Source: Azadirachta indica
Lineage: Eukaryota > Streptophyta > Magnoliopsida > Sapindales > Meliaceae
Assembly: GCA_022749755.1 (NCBI GenBank)
Contig: CM040441.1
Location: 23,990,177-24,054,176 of the forward strand
Direction of reading: 5' to 3'
Length of the DNA stretch: 64,000 nucleotides
The position numbers and the translations under genes are program-made. The notes under the pieces are model-generated. The model was not told where the DNA came from, did no database searches, and was given only the letters and a program-made list of their open reading frames with translations. How positions within the stretch are numbered: position 1 is the first letter of the stretch; every line of letters begins with the position of its first letter. Below are positions 49,216 through 59,953 of the stretch, one piece after another.

Positions 49216-50400
49216 TTCCCATTCATTATATACAATACTATACTACCTTAGATTATATGATTCTGGACACACCCTTGATATGTCATGGAGCTTGTTCCAA
49301 ATTGTACATTAAACATTAAAGCTTTTCATGCTACAAAGTAAAACAAAGCATGTTAAATGCATAAACAGTAACTTGAAGAGCATATTGCTTAACCATCTTC
49401 TTATTTCAAACAAACATAACACTTCACAAAATATCGTTTTGCTTCTTTCATCCTTCCTTAGGGTATTGACAATATAAAAAAGGTTCATGCATCATCCATA
49501 TATATTCCACGTAGTCACAGCTTCATAAAGCTATATTACCAAAAATCAAAAAATAAAGTAACCTAGAAACATTGAAAGAACATGCATATGTGACAATGTG
49601 ACCTAACATAAATTCTTAATACCCTGTTAACATTTATTTGTTAGGACTAACGAAGGAAATGAAAAAATTAGAACATATAGCAACCTAAAGAAACTTTGTG
49701 CAAGCACTCTCATTAATTGTATCTAGTCAATTGAACCATTCACAAACATCAGAGATGCATATATTTTACAGAAAAAAATACCTTGTTTTATCTTAAATAT
49801 ACCCAAAATTAACATAAATGAGAATGCATGTTCATTGTTACCCAAAAACTAATTAAAGTATAAGTATGCATGGTATGGATTTAGCCAAGCATTCACCTAA
49901 ATTGATATGAAGATTCTATATAATAAAAGTTGTCTTTTATAACAATTAACTTGTCTTGAAATCGTGATTTAAACAAAATATTGAACAACAACCTAAATTG
50001 TCCTTCTTTCTTACTAAATATATATCCATTAACAAAGATAATGGTGCAAAATGAAGAGTTCTTACCCTCTATTGAGCGATTCCTCCATCTGTAATGCAAT
50101 TGCTACCTTCAAACTGACACCCTATGATTTGACGCTTTAATATTTCGTCCAAAATTTGCTTTGAAATTTCTATTTCTATCATCATTTCCCCGCAAAGCTT
50201 ATATTTTACAACTGAAACTTGTGTCTTTGATTGAAACAAACTCAAAAGAGTAAAGTTATGTGCTTTTACTAATTTGCACTTAATTGTAAGGTTAGACTAA
50301 CAACCATGAATGGTCAAAGAAAAGGTAAGCATGTCTTTCTTCAAACCCTGTATCTAAGTGTTAGAGTCTTAAACCTTAAGGGAGGTATACGTGAAAACCT

Positions 50401-51260
50401 TATACTTTGAAAGTAAAATCCCTAGCATTATCCAAACATATAGTTTAGATTGGTTAATCAAGAAAATATGCCCTTAACTTAATAATCTGTGCAAGCAATC
50501 TGACAAATGCAACATTATATATAGATAATCTATTGAGTATATGTATTAATTAAGACATAAAGTAGCAAAATGATCTACTAGATTGGTGAATCGGCTTACA
50601 AATATCTCCTTGAACTCTAAAACCTATGAAAATTGAAATCTAATTTTACGAGGAAGGTTTAACTACTAATTTTTCTTGTGAAGAAGCAGTACAAATATTT
50701 TCATTACACAATAGAATCTTTTGGTTTTTTAATATGTGTCTATTAGAATTTTTAATGATTCTATGTATTATTATAGATTTGGGTGACTAAGACATTCATG
50801 CCATAACATAAACATTTTTTAATCAATGAACTTCTGGCTCAATACTATATAGCTTTTAGTTGCATTTATGATTGTAGAATGTAGTCCATATGACAATACT
50901 AGAAGTTTTTCTAGTATACATTTCTTACGTGGGTCATTAAAAGTAATATAATGACATTCCACATTGCTCTCATTTAAAGCCTCAATATGATATCTATTTC
51001 GGCGAATATCTTTAAATTAAGTAATTGTTTGCTAGATTTTCTTAAATACAAGATATTATATATATATAATATAGTTCCATTTGCTAACAAGATTAAGACT
51101 CTCCCAAAACCTTCAGTTAAGTCTACAAAACTTGATATGGTATTTACCTTAACTTTAATCATATAGAATTTTGAGAAAAAATTCTTATATTGAAAAATAG
51201 TGTGTGTAGTTGCAATGTCAACTAGGTATACATTCCAACTCTCTTTTTCAAAAGACATAA
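50401..51260 (-). pseudogene. Ty1-copia relic, 5' part, copy 3
   Basis: Protease/GAG-pre-integrase region with LVDIATTHTIFQYKNFFSKF and VKVNTISSFVDLTEGFGRVL at 50974-51258; the protease Asp is kept (VDIA in place of VDSA/VDSG). The integrase start lies at about 50410-50560. Frames are broken. Confidence 0.8.
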
Positions 51261-52132
51261 CTCTCTCTGAATGTCAACCTCCTTTTATAAGATAATTTAT
51301 ATCAGTTATCATTATAGTAAAATATATAATATAAAAATATTATGACAAAATGGTAATAAAGGACAAAATATAAAAATGCAATAATTAAATTGTAAATAAT
51401 ATGAGTATTGCCAATAAGAAAACATCAAGATAAATATTATCAATAAAATAGTTTCAATATTCTCTTTATTTTTATAAAAGCATGATAAGGTTTTATTAGA
51501 TATTTTAGTGTACTACAGTGCATAATCAATTCATGCCATGTTAGTGATAAAATTTATCATGTTTTAAGCATTCCACTTATGGTGAATGTGTATAATTATG
51601 TTTTGTAATTATAAGATTTATAATCACTATTGGAGCAACAATGTATCTATTTTATCATTTTAGACAACTTCTATTTATATGATTTCATTCACTTCTAGGA
51701 ATGGTAAATAAATAAATATGATAATAACTTTAATTAAGTGAACGAACATAAATCCAATTTTCAATATTTATACTCACAATTTAAGCTATAAGGTATCCAT
51801 AAGTAAAGCATAACTATATTCAATACTAAAGGTTACAATCCTACATTTATGCCTTTACTTTAAGAAATTATGTTCCAATAGTAGTTGTATTAATTATGAA
51901 AAACATCATAATTTTCAACTATGATATTTTCCTATAATGGTGCATTTTGGATCTATGAGATGAAAATAAATCAATTTTCTTCCCTATGAGTTCGAGTCTC
52001 AATAAGAATGCTAGTTCTTTCTGTTCATATGTTATGATATAAATATACTACACCAATTCATTATGTATAGATCATGAAATTCCATTGATATAGAGCCAAT
52101 TCCAATAGACTTATTGGATGGTCCCATCGGCG

Positions 52133-52206
52133 TGCATCCAGTAGGAATTAAACCTACGAATTTGCCAATTATGAGTTAGGTGCTTTAACCATTCAGCCAT
52201 GAATGC
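52133..52206 (-). pseudogene. trnI-CAU: Plastid trnI-CAU relic inside the NUPT
   Basis: 74 bases on the minus strand match plastid tRNA-Ile(CAU), with the CAU anticodon in CTAACTCATAATTGG. Compared with the known plastid gene there are about five differences, all C-to-T or G-to-A, including one in the acceptor stem. It sits in nuclear DNA and needs plastid-specific anticodon modification, so it is a relic. Confidence 0.88.
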
Positions 52207-52294
52207 TTAGCGGAGATCGTCATACATGGTGAATAATCAAATTCCAATTGAAATGAAATCTTTAGGATAAATCAGTGCAATTTAGGAGGAATCA

Positions 52295-52705
52295 ATGAAT
52301 GGACATTAATTAAAATTCTGAATTTTCGAATTAAGAGAGATATTGAGAAAGATCAAGAATTCTGACTATTTCTTAAATTCATGGACCCAATTCAATTCAG
52401 TGGGATCTTTCATTCACATTTTTTTTCACCAAGAACGTTTTTATAAAACTCTTAAACCCACGAATTTGGAGTATCCTACTTTCACGCAATTCACAAGGTT
52501 CAACAAGCAATCAATATTTCACAATTAATGGTGTAGTACTATTTGTAGTAGCGATCCTTATATATCATATTAACAATCGAAATATGGTCGAAAGAAAAAA
52601 TCTCTTTTTGACTGGGCTTCTTCCTATACTTATGAATTCCATTAGACCAATAAATGATACATTGGAAGAATCTTTTAGGTCTTCCAACATCAATAGGTTG
52701 ATTAT
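52295..52705 (+). pseudogene. ycf2: ycf2 5' fragment inside the NUPT
   Basis: Starts ATG AAT GGA CAT then TAA, where plastid ycf2 has CAA; a second stop (TGA for TGG) follows four codons later. Downstream the frame gives [20 protein letters not shown] and [19 protein letters not shown], clear Ycf2 N-terminus. A one-base insertion in a T run near 52440 then shifts the frame. Only about 137 codons of a protein of more than 2000 aa are present. No function is expected. Confidence 0.92.
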
Positions 52706-52935
52706 AGCGTAACTCATAAAAAATATATTGAGAGCATATATTTAGAACTTTGGGTTCTAATTTTATGACTTGTGTTCATAATTTTACACTCTACTTTAGT
52801 AAATTATATTTAGAACTTTAAGTTCTAACATAATAATTGTTATCTTGAACATAAGGTTCTAATAGAGTATCAATTTAAGAACTTCAAGTGATAAAGTATC
52901 AATTTAAGAACTTCAAGTTTTAATTATTAATAATG

Positions 52936-54005
52936 GTATATGGGATTTCTGGTCCTTATAGTCATTATATAAAACTTTGGATCCTTACAATTGATATCTA
53001 TAACAAGTCATATACATAATTAAATATTGAAATTGTAATTAATATTAACATTGAATAATATAGTAACACAAATAAAAAAATACAATTACTATTCTTATCT
53101 ATTGTGAAATTAAGATCCAATTAATAGTAATCATAAAACACAACCATAAGAATAATTATATAATTAAAAAAAATAAAAATAATATAATGTGAAAATATTG
53201 AACTAACAAAACAATATAATAAAAACTAAATATTTCACCTACTTAAATTAATAAATCGTGTTGATAACGTGTTGTAAATAAATTAATAAAGAAAAGAAAA
53301 TATTATAATACACAACCTAAAGCTATAAAGATTTTGAATTTATTACAAAGTTTTAAGTTTCAAAAATTTTTGAATTTATTCAAATTGTGTCAATTCATTA
53401 CAATACAAGAGTATTTACCAAAAAAATAAAGTAAGAAGATTAAAATAGATCAATCAATATAAAACTTTTTTTATTCACAGTAAAAAATCAATTATTATAA
53501 AAATAAAAAATATGATATCTATTAATCATATTACATGTTTAGTGTCCAACAATAATAATACCCTACTATTTAAAAAAAATTCTCAATTTTCAAGGACCAT
53601 TTTTCTATTCAGTTACATTAAAAACCAAACCGAACCGTGTCCTCGCCCACCCCTAAGCCACGGGACATGGCGGCTTATTGGCAAACCTTCGAGAAAACGC
53701 TCGAAGTATTAATATATTATTACTTTGTGCATTGAGAACACGTGAATGCCATCCATTTTCAACGTTATATGCACGCTAAGCTCCATTATTCTTCAGGCTT
53801 ATTCTATCGCCAAATTGAACTCTTGAAATGGTTGGCAGTGTGAAGACTTGGTCAAAGAAATTAACAGCCTCCAATTAGGACTCACGCTAAATTAATTATA
53901 TTATTCAATAATATTTTCTCTTAATTGGATTGTTGCTACTCATTTCGTCAACCTCAGAAACAAAAAGCTCGTTTCTCTTTCCTGTAATATGCAGAGACCG
54001 TGAAG
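52936..54005. other. AT-rich region between the array and GT47 gene 2
   Basis: No gene is seen. A short AACCGAACCGTG...CCCACCCCTA segment at about 53625-53660 resembles a MITE end. The last 300 bp should contain the GT47 promoter, but no clear TATA box can be singled out. Confidence 0.4.
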
Positions 54006-54021
54006 CGTGTCAAGGTGTTCA

Positions 54022-55464
54022 ATGGAGAAATCATATTTCACTGCAAATTGGCGCAGTCAACTCTGGTTTATTTTCCTTTTCACCAATATTTTATGTCTCC
54101 TGTTGCTTCTTATCAATTATTCATCTATAATTGGTACCAAGATCGAGATGAAAGCCCCAGTAGATTTGTGTTTGGGACGATATATTTACGTTCATGATCT
54201 ACCAAGTCGATTCAATGAAGACGTGTTGAAGAATTGTCGTTTGCTTAATAGGAAGACTGATAAGTTTGATATGTGTATGTTCACAACGAACTCAGGGTTT
54301 GGTCCTGCGGTTGAAAATTCTTCTGTGGTTTTGTCAAATACAAGTTGGTTTAATACTAATCAGTTTCTATTGGAAGTCATTTTCCATGAGAGGATGAAGA
54401 ACTACGAGTGCTTGACCAATGATTCCTCGCTTGCTTCAGCAGTATTTGTTCCGTTCTATGCTGGTTTAGATCTTCGGAGACATTTATGGAGTTCTAAGAC
54501 GTCAGTGAGAGATTCATCTGGTGTGGACCTCCTAAGGTGGCTTGCAGAGAAACCAGAGTGGAAAAAAATGGAGGGAATGGACCATTTTCTAGTTGCAGGA
54601 AGGATTGCTCGTGATTTCAGGAGGCAAACAGACAAGAATGCAGACTGGGGTAGCAAGTTCAGGTTTCTGCCTGAATCCCAGAACATATCAATGTTGTCTA
54701 TCGAATCAAGCTCCTGGAACAATGACTTCGCAATCCCCTATCCGACATATTTCCATCCCATGAAACATAGCGAGGTGTTGGAATGGCAAGACAGAATGAG
54801 AAGACAAAAGAGACAATATCTATTCTCTTTCGCCGGAGCCCCACGGTCTAAATCCAAAGAAGGCTCTATCCGGGGTAAAATCATAGACCAATGTGTAGCT
54901 TCAAGCAGTGAATGTAAACTGCTAGATTGCAGTGATAACACAAGTGACTGCAACAACCCAGTTAACGTAATGAAAGTGTTTCAGAACTCAGTCTTCTGTT
55001 TACAGCCTCCAGGGGATTCATTCACCAGAAGATCAATATTCGACTCCATTTTGGCTGGTTGCATTCCTGTTTTCTTTCATCCTGGAAGTGCTTACGCTCA
55101 ATATACATGGCACTTACCAAGGAATCATACCAAGTATTCTGTGTACATACCAGGGAGAAAACTAAGAGAAAGGGGATTTAGAATCATTGAGATACTGCTT
55201 GGAGCTTCGGAGAAAGAAGAAGCAATGAGAGAAGAAGTTATTAGCCTGATTCCAAGAATAATATACACAAATCCAAGGTCTAAGCTAGAAGATGCATTTG
55301 ATTTAACAGTGAAAGGAATTCTCGACAGAGTAGATAGAGTTCGTAGGCAAATTAGAGAGAATAAAGATCCCAGTATTGGCTTTTCTGATAGGAATGATTC
55401 GAAGTTCAAGATTCCATTAACAACAGTAAAATATGTTGCAAGAAAAAGATCAGAAAGAAATTAA
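54022..55464 (+). CDS. MUR3/KATAMARI1-like GT47 glycosyltransferase, copy 2
   Basis: 480-aa type II Golgi membrane glycosyltransferase, single exon. A short basic N-terminus leads to a membrane anchor at about residues 14-34, a very short stem, then an exostosin-type GT47 domain at about 49-400. The domain opens CLGRYIYVHDLPSRFNEDVL and has LPESQNISMLSIESSSWNND. The signature PPGDSFTRRSIFDSILAGCI plus PVFFHP is at about 329-354. It is closely similar to the 350-1921 protein across the domain, but its stem is about 50 residues shorter. The ATG at 54022 is chosen because it gives the same MEK start as copy 1 and places the anchor correctly; the frame is open a few codons upstream, but only through a GTG. 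Likely substrate is UDP-galactose or a related UDP-sugar acting on xyloglucan; not proven. No damage is seen. Confidence 0.9.
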   Translation: MEKSYFTANWRSQLWFIFLFTNILCLLLLLINYSSIIGTKIEMKAPVDLCLGRYIYVHDLPSRFNEDVLKNCRLLNRKTDKFDMCMFTTNSGFGPAVENSSVVLSNTSWFNTNQFLLEVIFHERMKNYECLTNDSSLASAVFVPFYAGLDLRRHLWSSKTSVRDSSGVDLLRWLAEKPEWKKMEGMDHFLVAGRIARDFRRQTDKNADWGSKFRFLPESQNISMLSIESSSWNNDFAIPYPTYFHPMKHSEVLEWQDRMRRQKRQYLFSFAGAPRSKSKEGSIRGKIIDQCVASSSECKLLDCSDNTSDCNNPVNVMKVFQNSVFCLQPPGDSFTRRSIFDSILAGCIPVFFHPGSAYAQYTWHLPRNHTKYSVYIPGRKLRERGFRIIEILLGASEKEEAMREEVISLIPRIIYTNPRSKLEDAFDLTVKGILDRVDRVRRQIRENKDPSIGFSDRNDSKFKIPLTTVKYVARKRSERN

Positions 55465-56234
55465 ACTTGATTCTTTGAATTATTGTGTATTAATTAATGT
55501 TTCTGGTAGGCAATAGGCTTGTGTTATGGGCTGAAACAAACCTGAATATATGTTGATTTATTTATTTATTTATTCATTTTAATATGTTTACTTTGTGTTT
55601 TGTGGTCTTTGCTTGATATAGTACTTTTATTTATTTATTTTTGTAGAGGAGGTGGATATGGAGAAGGCAATCTAAAGGGAAATATTTTAAAATTTTAATT
55701 TAATTAAGTAAAATTAGATGGGTATATCACGCTATTGCGGGCCGGTTTGGCTAAAAATTCAAGCTCATTGGCATCCGGTTCATGCTATCCAATTTTTAAA
55801 ATAATCAAACCATCGTAGTCCTTAAGTTCATTAAATTTGTATCGGATCATAATTATACTTATATTAGATTCTACATTTTATATTTTTAATTTTTTAAAAA
55901 GATATATTAAAATGTAAAAATATATGTATATAAATTTTATTCATTGTAACAGATCCACTCTTTATTAAAAATAAATTTTTAAAAGTCAATGTCTCAATAA
56001 ACTTTTATTCTAATATAATAGAATTATAATAGTAAATAAGACTGTAATATTAAAATCATAGAAAAAGTATATTAACTAAAATTATTAAAATATCAATTAA
56101 TTTAGTTTTTAGAATTTTTGAAAAATTATTTCTAAAACCAACGAGACTAATGAAATTAATTGGCCAAACTTTAAGGACTTAAATAATTATACTTTATTTC
56201 ATATTTATTAATAAATATTAATTTATCTTTAAAT
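55465..56234. other. AT-rich spacer after GT47 gene 2
   Basis: No gene. A fragment at about 55735-55830 (GGGCCGGTTTGG ... ATCCGGTTCATGC) resembles a hAT-type MITE end. Confidence 0.35.
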
Positions 56235-57609
56235 AATCTTTAAATCTACTCATCACGGTCAATTGCTAATTTCTTTCTTATTATATAAAATTAATATAAA
56301 AAACAAAAATATCTTAAAAACATAAATTAAAAATTAATCAAATATAAAAATGTATAATATATTTTCTTTTATTTTCTAATTTCAAATTTTCTATCATAAA
56401 ACAAATTAATCAAAAATTTTGTATAACCTAAAAAACCAAAATTCACTCCTACAAATTAAAATTTATCGAATATTCATAACCATCATAGTAATCAAACATA
56501 TCAATTTTATGTACCATAATTTAGAGATAATATATAAATATATAAAACATTTGGCAAGGTTTTGATATTTTTCTAATAAGTATGGTGCAGAATATAATGG
56601 TTTTAGGGTCTTATAATAAATAGTAAGAAGACAAAGAAAAACACCACAGAAGGATAACCGAATATTTTTTAATTGATGGAGTCTAATTGAGCATTAGACT
56701 AAATTCGAGGGGTCTATACATTTGTCTTATAAAAATTTCTGGGTTTTGTGGATGGATTCAGGTGGCCTCGCACACCGTTTATTAATTTTTTGTATGCAAG
56801 TTGTTTATTATAGATAAGGACTTGCAGCCTAAGCATAATAAAAATATTTCTTTCCAATAATAAATAATTAATATTTTAAAATGCTAACTTTTTGTTTACA
56901 AGAAAAGGTTCTTTTTGCTATATTACTATTTCATGAAAGTTACAACCAACCAAATATAATTATAAGTTAATTGAATAGGACAAATGGGGTTAAATTCTCA
57001 AAGTATAACTCATGATAATAAGAATCCCGGGTTGAAAATAATTGTGAATAAAATTATTTTTGGTACTATCTTGGTTATTTTTTAACTTTGATCCATGTTA
57101 ACTAGCCCATGGGTATAAATACATCTTATTTTTTATTTTTACCTATATTTACTGGTGTATTTTGACATAAATACTTTAATGGCTCTTATTAATCAATACA
57201 ATAATATAAATATTCTCATTTTATAATTAAAATAAGTACTTCTTTGATCCATATTAACTAATGGAACGATATCAATAATCTTATTTTACAATTGATAAAA
57301 AATATCTCTAATGAAAAAAGTGAAGAATATAAAAAGAAAAAAATTGAAATTAATCTTTTTAAAAATTAATAAAGAAGACAAAAAAATTAAATAATAATCT
57401 CTTTTAAAATTAAATAAAGAAGGAAAAATCAAAATTAAGTACTAATTTTTTAATTAATCAAACAATTAAAATTAAGAATAAAAGGTACCCATAAAACAAT
57501 AATAATAAAACAACCATTAAAATTTGGTATTTATCATAAATGGATAATTCGAATAATTTATTTTTAGCTTTTTAATTGATGATTTACATCTAATTTTTAT
57601 AGTTGTTTT
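56235..57609. repeat. Segmental duplication, left copy (pairs with 62623-64000)
   Basis: Starting at AATCTTTAAATCTACTCATC the sequence is nearly identical (a few scattered differences) to 62623-64000, offset 6.39 kb. The match runs off the window end, so the true length is unknown. Confidence 0.9.
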
Positions 57610-57960
57610 ATTATTGTTATTTTACGGATAACTTTTCTTTTTAATTTTATTTTTTCTCTAATTCATTAAAACATTATTCTATTAACTTTTTTTTCTTTTA
57701 AACTTTGTTAGTGATATTCTTTCTAATTATAAAATAAATGTATTTATGTCCTCATATTAGTCAATAGGGGTTAGAAGAATATATATATTAATATATTAGT
57801 CCATATGAGTCGAAAAAAAAAAAGGAGTATTTATACCAATGTACTAGTTCATGCAAGTTAAATCACTGTAAAAGTAATAAAAAAAATAACGGGAAAGATC
57901 TTGTTAACAATTATTTTTAACTTGAAGGTCTTGTTTTTATATGGATCATGGTTTACAAAT
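57005..57960. repeat. Fold-back (inverted-repeat) element
   Basis: Left arm blocks at 57020-57045 (GGTTGAAAATAATTGT), 57081-57122 (TTAACTTTGATCCATGTTAA, then GGGTATAAATAC) and 57481-57514 pair in inverted order with right arm blocks. Those are at 57907-57930, 57824-57865 and 57601-57636. The arms are imperfect, with about 170 extra bases in the left arm. It is probably a MITE or fold-back transposon without coding capacity. Confidence 0.55.
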
Positions 57961-59880
57961 CCAATAATTACTTGTCCAATAATTTAATTATAAACCGATG
58001 ATAAATCTTAGAGCAAAACTTTTATTTTAAGAAATATGATTCCTAATCTTTTGAAATAATATAATGGTTGAGAAAGATACATTCATCACTTGAGTTTGAA
58101 AAAACTGACAACTTTAATGTTAATATTTTAATACTTTTAAAAAGATCTTTGTTAGCAATATGAATCATAATATTCATAGACCAATTACTATGATAGCTCT
58201 AAAAATTTAAACTCTAACAGAGACACGTGAACAATTAAATTAAACTAATGAAAATTATTAACTAAAGATGGTTTTGTTACTATTTTTATAACATTGTAAA
58301 TTAAATTATCAATTTAAATTTTTAATATTTAAAGAAAACATATAAACTAGCTCCATTTGTATACGGTGAAACTTGTTGAAAGTGGAAAGAAACAATGCAA
58401 TAACTTGTTGAAAGTTAGAGTTGATTACTGCTTGCTTTTTCAACATTACACGCACCCCCTCATTCTTTCCTTTAAAAATTGACTTTTGACTTTTCTAACC
58501 AGTATTTTATTTTAAAAATTATAAATAGTATTAAAAATTATAAGAAATATAATATGATTTATATAAATATAACGTAGGACATCTAGGCTCATAATTTTTT
58601 TGTCACACATGTATTTAAGTAATGTTTATTTTTTTTTTATATAAAATCTAAATTTAATTGAAATTTGAATGTGATTAATATGCTTGTTTTTCTATATTAA
58701 ACATTTAAATATAAATGTTAAGTTATTTATTTTAATAAAAATAAAAATTTAAAACTAATATATTAACATACATATATACAAAAAATTTAAAACTAATATT
58801 TTAAATTGTAGACATATATAAATATTAAGTAATAAGTTAAGGGTATTATTGATAAATAAAATATTTAATTTATTCAAACGTTTGGTTATTTAGAGTTAAG
58901 TTAAAATTTTTAACTTAATTACATTCAAACATTTTTAACAAATTTTTAGACACAAGTGCATGTAGAATTGTCTTGTTTGAAACATGTGTATATATATATA
59001 TATATATATATGGAAAAGATTAACAGTCCTTTAATTATATACAATTTCTTACATTATTTGTGGTTCATTGGAAATTTATGGACTTTTAATTGTTAAGATT
59101 AAGATAGAGTTTGTTATTTTGATTAAAATCCCAATTAATTTAAATTTCAAATAAATCTAAATATTTTTTTTATTTGAAAGTTATCTATAAAAAGATATAT
59201 AATAAAATTAGTTAAAAAATTTCTACATTTAGCCAAAAACTTAAAAAAATGGTAGACTTTTTACTCAATAAAAAAGTGTCTTAAAATCATCATTTAATTA
59301 AAAAAAATACTTCTTTCTCTAAAATAGTAGACATTTAAGCATTAAAACTAAAAAATAAACAACCTCTAAATTTAATATATATGAAATTAATTTATAATTA
59401 ATACAGTATTATTCAATTTATGTATAAATTTAATGGTATACAAATTATGTAGGAAATTATATAAAATTAAGGAGTGCTCATCTTTCTCTAGCAACTCCCC
59501 ACCCCTCAGCTTATGTACACACACATAATTGGCAAACTTATTTTTTAACATATATATCTACATACATTTATAAATAATTAGATTTTTACACTTTCAATAA
59601 TTGGGATATGCATTAATTATGATACATTAATTATGTGTCAGATTCAATATCAGTCCTTTAAAATGTATGAATCCAATCGTCAACATATATACAAAAATAT
59701 AGTATGGGATTGCCAATATTTTATATATATATATATAGATCTATATATATATATATATGTAGCCCTCTTTAACTACACTATTTTTTATATTATTTATAGA
59801 TAATTAGATAATCTTACCCGTGTAATTAATTTTCTGTCTCTCCATATATTATACATATACACACACTCTTTCATTGCTTC
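57961..59880. other. AT-rich region upstream of the broken GT47 copy
   Basis: No gene. It contains TA microsatellites at 58988-59012 and a near-perfect TA palindrome around AGATCT at 59720-59758. Confidence 0.45.
59720..59758. repeat. TA-repeat palindrome centred on AGATCT
   Basis: TA runs on both sides of AGATCT are mirror complements, making a potential hairpin about 200 bp upstream of the broken GT47 start. Confidence 0.75.
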
Positions 59881-59888
59881 TATAAAAC
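59881..59888 (+). promoter_or_regulatory. Possible TATA box of the broken GT47 copy
   Basis: TATAAAAC lies 73 bp upstream of the ATG at 59954; spacing is acceptable though a short upstream ATG follows it at 59892. Confidence 0.4.
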
Positions 59889-59953
59889 AACATGCTGCTC
59901 TTTCATTTATTGTTTATGGTGATTGCATGAATAGCTAAGCACATCCGCAGCAA

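Larger units (their letters stand above)
43547..50399. mobile_element. Mutator-like element, copy 3
   Basis: About 6.85 kb. Inverted repeats lie at about 43547-43660 and 50292-50399. Flanking 9-mers AAATACTTT (43538-43546) and TTATACTTT (50400-50408) are the best-preserved pair of the three copies. Confidence 0.85.
51971..52705 (+). mobile_element. Nuclear insertion of chloroplast DNA (NUPT): rpl23-trnI spacer, trnI-CAU, ycf2 start
   Basis: About 735 bp matching the inverted-repeat region of plant chloroplast genomes, in native order: spacer, trnI-CAU on the minus strand, then ycf2 on the plus strand. Copies 1 and 2 lack it and read straight through (AAATAAATTTCAGCGTAAC). Copy 3 reads AAATAAAT, then plastid DNA, then TAGCGTAAC. 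Only a few target bases were lost and no target duplication is seen, as in end-joining capture. Differences from the plastid sequence as I know it are mainly C-to-T/G-to-A, typical of methylated nuclear inserts. Confidence 0.92.
40562..52935. repeat. Tandem segmental duplication, copy 3 (truncated, about 12.4 kb)
   Basis: Collinear with copies 1 and 2 but more diverged. The match stops at about 52935 (TTCAAGTTTTAATTAT), exactly where the MITE-like repeat starts in copies 1 and 2. The MITE and prolamin-like gene are therefore missing. It carries its own insertions: chloroplast DNA at 51971-52705 and about 50 bp at about 51733-51783. Confidence 0.88.

Noticed and set aside
52133..52206. Functional nuclear tRNA gene
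   Set aside because: It is plastid trnI-CAU within a decayed chloroplast insertion, with stem changes; the CAU isoleucine tRNA needs a plastid modification system.
54007..54021. Start of GT47 gene 2 at a GTG at 54007
   Set aside because: GTG is not a usual nuclear start; the ATG at 54022 matches the MEK start of the paralogue.
54456..55409. Minus-strand ORFs opposite GT47 gene 2 and, at 60639-60987, opposite the broken copy
   Set aside because: Shadows of the GT47 coding frame.
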